Assembly: GCA_021297975.1 (NCBI GenBank) | Contig: JAJTHO010000154.1 | Span: 1 to 7,169 of the forward strand | DNA length: 7,169 nucleotides | Direction: 5' to 3' | DNA from: Alphaproteobacteria bacterium | Lineage (GTDB): Bacteria > Pseudomonadota > Alphaproteobacteria > JAJTHO01 | Shown: positions 4,902 through 7,169 of the stretch, piece by piece | How the letters are laid out: each line of letters begins with the position of its first letter | Position numbering within the stretch: the first letter of the stretch is position 1 | Notes under the pieces: generated by a model | The model's database searches: none | Seen by the model: only the letters and a program-made list of their open reading frames with translations | What the model was told of the DNA's origin: nothing | Program-made: the position numbers and the translations under genes

Positions 4902-5815
4902 CCGCCGCCCCGCACCGTTTTGGCCATATCGCGCTGGTGGGCGCACCGAACACCGGGAAATCAACGCTGGTTAATGCTCTCGTGGGGCAGAAAATCAGCA
5001 TCGTTTCCAGTAAGCCGCAAACAACCCGCAGCCGGATTACCGCCATCGCCCTGCATGAGCAGGCGCAGCTCGTGCTCGTGGATACGCCGGGGCTGTTTGA
5101 AGGGGACGTGGGCGCGCTCAGCAAACACATGCGCCGCAGCATCCGCGACGGCTTGCAACTCGTTGACGCCGTGTGCTTGCTGCTGGACGCCAAACAAGGC
5201 GATGCGGCGCGGAAAGCCACCCTTACCCGTGTGCTCGAGTTTATCAGCACGGCGGCATCCCCCGTGCCGCTGCTTTTGTGTTTTACCAAAACCGATTTGA
5301 TTAAAAAGGGCGAGGTGCTCGAACGCTTAGAGTGGGCAGCGCGTGAGTGTCCAGAGGCGCACAGCTATCACGCGCTGGCCGCGCCCAAAGGCGGCGGGTT
5401 GCCGGTGCTCTTGAATACGCTGTCAAGCCTCGTGCCAGAGCAGCCTTGGCACTTTGACCCTGAGCAAATCAGCACCCTGCCGATGCAGCTTCTCGCCGCG
5501 GAATGCACGCGGGAACAGTTGTTCCAGCGGCTGCACCAAGAGCTGCCTTACGGCGTCACCGTGGTGCCGCAATCATGGGAAGAAAAGCCGCGCCGCTCGC
5601 CAAAAATTTACCAGCAGATTTTGGTTAGCCGCGATAGCCACAAGCCGATGGTGATTGGCCGGGGCGGGGCAACGTTGAAGGCAATCGGTGAGGATGCGCG
5701 GGCTGCCATCGGCGAGTTGCTCGGCAAGCCGGTGCATTTGTTTTTGCATGTGAAGGTGGAGCCGAATTGGGAAACCATGCCGGAATACCAAGCGCTGCTA
5801 AACCCGGACATGTAA
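4898..5815 (+). CDS. era: GTPase Era
   Basis: Era is an essential GTPase that binds the 3' end of 16S rRNA and checks 30S subunit maturation, often at the membrane. The 305 residues match the family. The GTPase domain has the P-loop GAPNTGKST (15-23), switch I SKPQTTRSRI (38-47) and G3 DTPG (62-65), followed by VDAVCLLLDAKQG (89-101). The G4 position reads TKTD (130-133) instead of the usual NKxD, and the expected G5 'SA' reads AA within HALAAPKGGG (158-167). The C-terminal KH domain has REQLFQRLHQELPYGVTV (205-222), a basic ILVSRDSHKPMVIGRGG (241-257) with the GxxG loop at 254-257, and LKAIGEDAR (260-268). The ATGA overlap with rnc implies coupling. recO commonly follows era in Alphaproteobacteria, as I recall, but here an amidotransferase follows. 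Confidence 0.95.
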   Translation: MTAAPHRFGHIALVGAPNTGKSTLVNALVGQKISIVSSKPQTTRSRITAIALHEQAQLVLVDTPGLFEGDVGALSKHMRRSIRDGLQLVDAVCLLLDAKQGDAARKATLTRVLEFISTAASPVPLLLCFTKTDLIKKGEVLERLEWAARECPEAHSYHALAAPKGGGLPVLLNTLSSLVPEQPWHFDPEQISTLPMQLLAAECTREQLFQRLHQELPYGVTVVPQSWEEKPRRSPKIYQQILVSRDSHKPMVIGRGGATLKAIGEDARAAIGELLGKPVHLFLHVKVEPNWETMPEYQALLNPDM

Positions 5816-5818
5816 GAC

Positions 5819-5825
5819 AGAGGAG
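5819..5825 (+). promoter_or_regulatory. Ribosome binding site of the asparagine synthetase-like gene
   Basis: AGAGGAG sits 6 nt before ATG 5832 in the 16-nt gap after era. This is stronger than the sites before acpS, lepB, rnc or era, suggesting translation independent of era. No promoter fits in the gap, so transcription probably continues from era or starts inside it. Confidence 0.6.
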
Positions 5826-5831
5826 CAAACT

Positions 5832-7169
5832 ATGTGCGGCATCGCAGGTCTAGCGCAGCGCAGCGACAATCAAGAATTAACCGCAGCCTTCACCAGAGCC
5901 GCAGAAAAGCACCTATTCCGCCGCGGGCCCGATGGTTTTTCGTATCGCGATTATCAAGCGGGCTGTGTGCGGCTGCTGCACGCGCGGCTCTCCATCATTG
6001 ATTTAGAACACGGCTGGCAACCGCTGGAAATTCCCGGCGCATCCATCGTGTTTAACGGCGAGATTTACAACTACCAAGATCTCCGCCGCGCAGGCGAGAA
6101 TTACGCAACGCAGTCCGATACCGAAGTACTCTTGCGCGGGTTGCAAGCGGAAGGCGTTGATTTTTTAAGGCGCTGTGACGGCATGTTTGGAGTTGCGGTT
6201 CTGGATAATGCCGCCCGCACACTTACGCTGGCGCGGGATAGCTTTGGCATTAAACAGCTGTATTATTATGCGGATAAAGACCGCTTTGCCTTTGCCTCTA
6301 CCATCGCGCCGCTGATGGTGCTCTCAAAAAAAGAGATTAACCAGGCGGCTTTAGCCGAATACTACCTCACCCGCGCCTGCCGTGCGCCAAACACCGTGTT
6401 CAGTGATATTCATGAGCTAAAAGCCGGTGAGGCGCTGGTTTTTGATCTCGATACGTTTGCGATTAAAAGCATCAGCCGCTGGGCGCCGGTGCGCACGGCA
6501 TCCCGAACCATCACCGACGAGGCGGAGGCAATCGCCCTGCTCGACCGTGTTATCAACCAAGCCATCGACAGCCATTTGGTGGCCGATGTGCCGGTTGCAA
6601 CGCTGCTATCGGGGGGTGTGGATTACAGCCTGATTACGGCGCTGGCAGCGAAACGCAACCCCGATATTAATGCCTTTTCGCTAGGCTTTCGCGATACACG
6701 CTTTGATGAAAGCGGTTATGCGGCGGCGCTGTGCCAGAAGGCGGGTATAAAACACCATGTGCTGATGTCGGATGCGGCGGAATTTTTGGATGTGATTGAG
6801 CAATGGCCGCTGGTGATGGATGATCCGGTTGCCGATCCCTCCGCCGTGATGCTGTATAAAATAGCCCAATTCGCCCGTGATAAGGGTTTCAAAGTCGTGT
6901 TATCGGGCGAGGGCGCGGATGAGCTGTTCGGCGGGTATAACCAATATGGCCGCTTTAACCGGGCGTTACAGTATAAAAACATTGGCCGCTTTTTGGGGTT
7001 GTTGCCTTTGTTTGTAAAAACGGCGTTTCCGGCGAAAACGCGGCATGTCCATTATTTGAAACAGCTCACCACCGATCCGCATTATTACGGCACGGGTATG
7101 ATTGTTGAGCCGTATTTGTTGGGGGATTTATGTCGAGGTGTAAACGGCACGGCATTCCCGAAAGTTGCC
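5832..7169 (+). CDS. asnB: Asparagine synthase (glutamine-hydrolysing)-like amidotransferase, 3' truncated by the window
   Basis: The frame is open for 446 codons to the window edge. It encodes a class II glutamine amidotransferase domain joined to an asparagine synthetase domain. After removal of Met1, Cys2 of MCGIAG is the N-terminal nucleophile. FRRGPDG (29-35), RLSIIDL (52-58), FNGEIYNY (74-81), QSDTEVLL (94-101) and ARDSFGIKQLYYY (134-146) are the glutaminase landmarks. The synthetase domain carries DVPVATLLSGGVDYSLI (252-268), FSLGF, and the canonical SGEGADELFGGYNQY later. The pyrophosphatase loop normally reads SGGxDS[ST]; here Tyr265 replaces the first Ser after Asp. Such enzymes make asparagine from aspartate, glutamine and ATP, but homologues also amidate sugars or peptides in surface polysaccharide or natural-product clusters. 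The symbol is therefore a family label, not proof of substrate. The 3' end (family length is usually 550-650) lies outside the window. Confidence 0.9.
   Translation, partial: MCGIAGLAQRSDNQELTAAFTRAAEKHLFRRGPDGFSYRDYQAGCVRLLHARLSIIDLEHGWQPLEIPGASIVFNGEIYNYQDLRRAGENYATQSDTEVLLRGLQAEGVDFLRRCDGMFGVAVLDNAARTLTLARDSFGIKQLYYYADKDRFAFASTIAPLMVLSKKEINQAALAEYYLTRACRAPNTVFSDIHELKAGEALVFDLDTFAIKSISRWAPVRTASRTITDEAEAIALLDRVINQAIDSHLVADVPVATLLSGGVDYSLITALAAKRNPDINAFSLGFRDTRFDESGYAAALCQKAGIKHHVLMSDAAEFLDVIEQWPLVMDDPVADPSAVMLYKIAQFARDKGFKVVLSGEGADELFGGYNQYGRFNRALQYKNIGRFLGLLPLFVKTAFPAKTRHVHYLKQLTTDPHYYGTGMIVEPYLLGDLCRGVNGTAFPKVA

Overview
The window looks like a compact chromosomal segment of an alphaproteobacterium. 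The main reason is the gene set and order DUF2062 protein - pdxJ - acpS - lepB - rnc - era on one strand, with very short gaps and overlapping ends; I recall this cluster as typical of that class. The core genes are GC-rich (42 of 60 bases at 4501-4560 by hand count) and every gene I accept is on the + strand. I cannot name the genus.

Layout. Positions 2-130 are the tail of a membrane protein, possibly a NuoN/MrpD-type proton-conducting subunit. Next come a DUF2062 membrane protein (179-775) and pdxJ for vitamin B6 synthesis (best start TTG 768, to 1484). The core cluster is then interrupted by about 1.6 kb of accessory DNA. This holds a promoter carrying a perfect 13-bp palindrome, an unrecognised AT-richer reading frame cut in two by one in-frame TAA (1544-1870 and 1871-2476), and a ParD/ParE-type toxin-antitoxin pair with its own promoter (2538-2810 and 2822-3124). 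The core cluster resumes with acpS (3121-3492), lepB (3476-4228), rnc (4200-4901) and era (4898-5815), each overlapping the gene before it. A class II asparagine synthetase-like amidotransferase (5832 to the window end) follows 16 nt after era and is cut by the window edge.

How the genes fit together. pdxJ makes pyridoxine 5'-phosphate, acpS activates acyl carrier protein, lepB cleaves signal peptides, rnc processes double-stranded RNA and era assists 30S ribosome assembly. They are functionally diverse housekeeping genes that probably share transcription. The most notable arrangement is that the toxin stop codon overlaps the acpS start codon (ATGA, 3121-3124). The toxin-antitoxin promoter is therefore the nearest recognisable promoter upstream of a run of normally essential genes. 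Other points to check are the in-frame stop in the orphan gene, the palindromic operator candidate, a Ser-to-Tyr change in the ATP pyrophosphatase motif of the amidotransferase, and a non-standard G4 motif in Era. I see no RNA genes, CRISPR arrays, insertion sequences or convincing intrinsic terminators, and no gene-free stretch longer than 300 bases.
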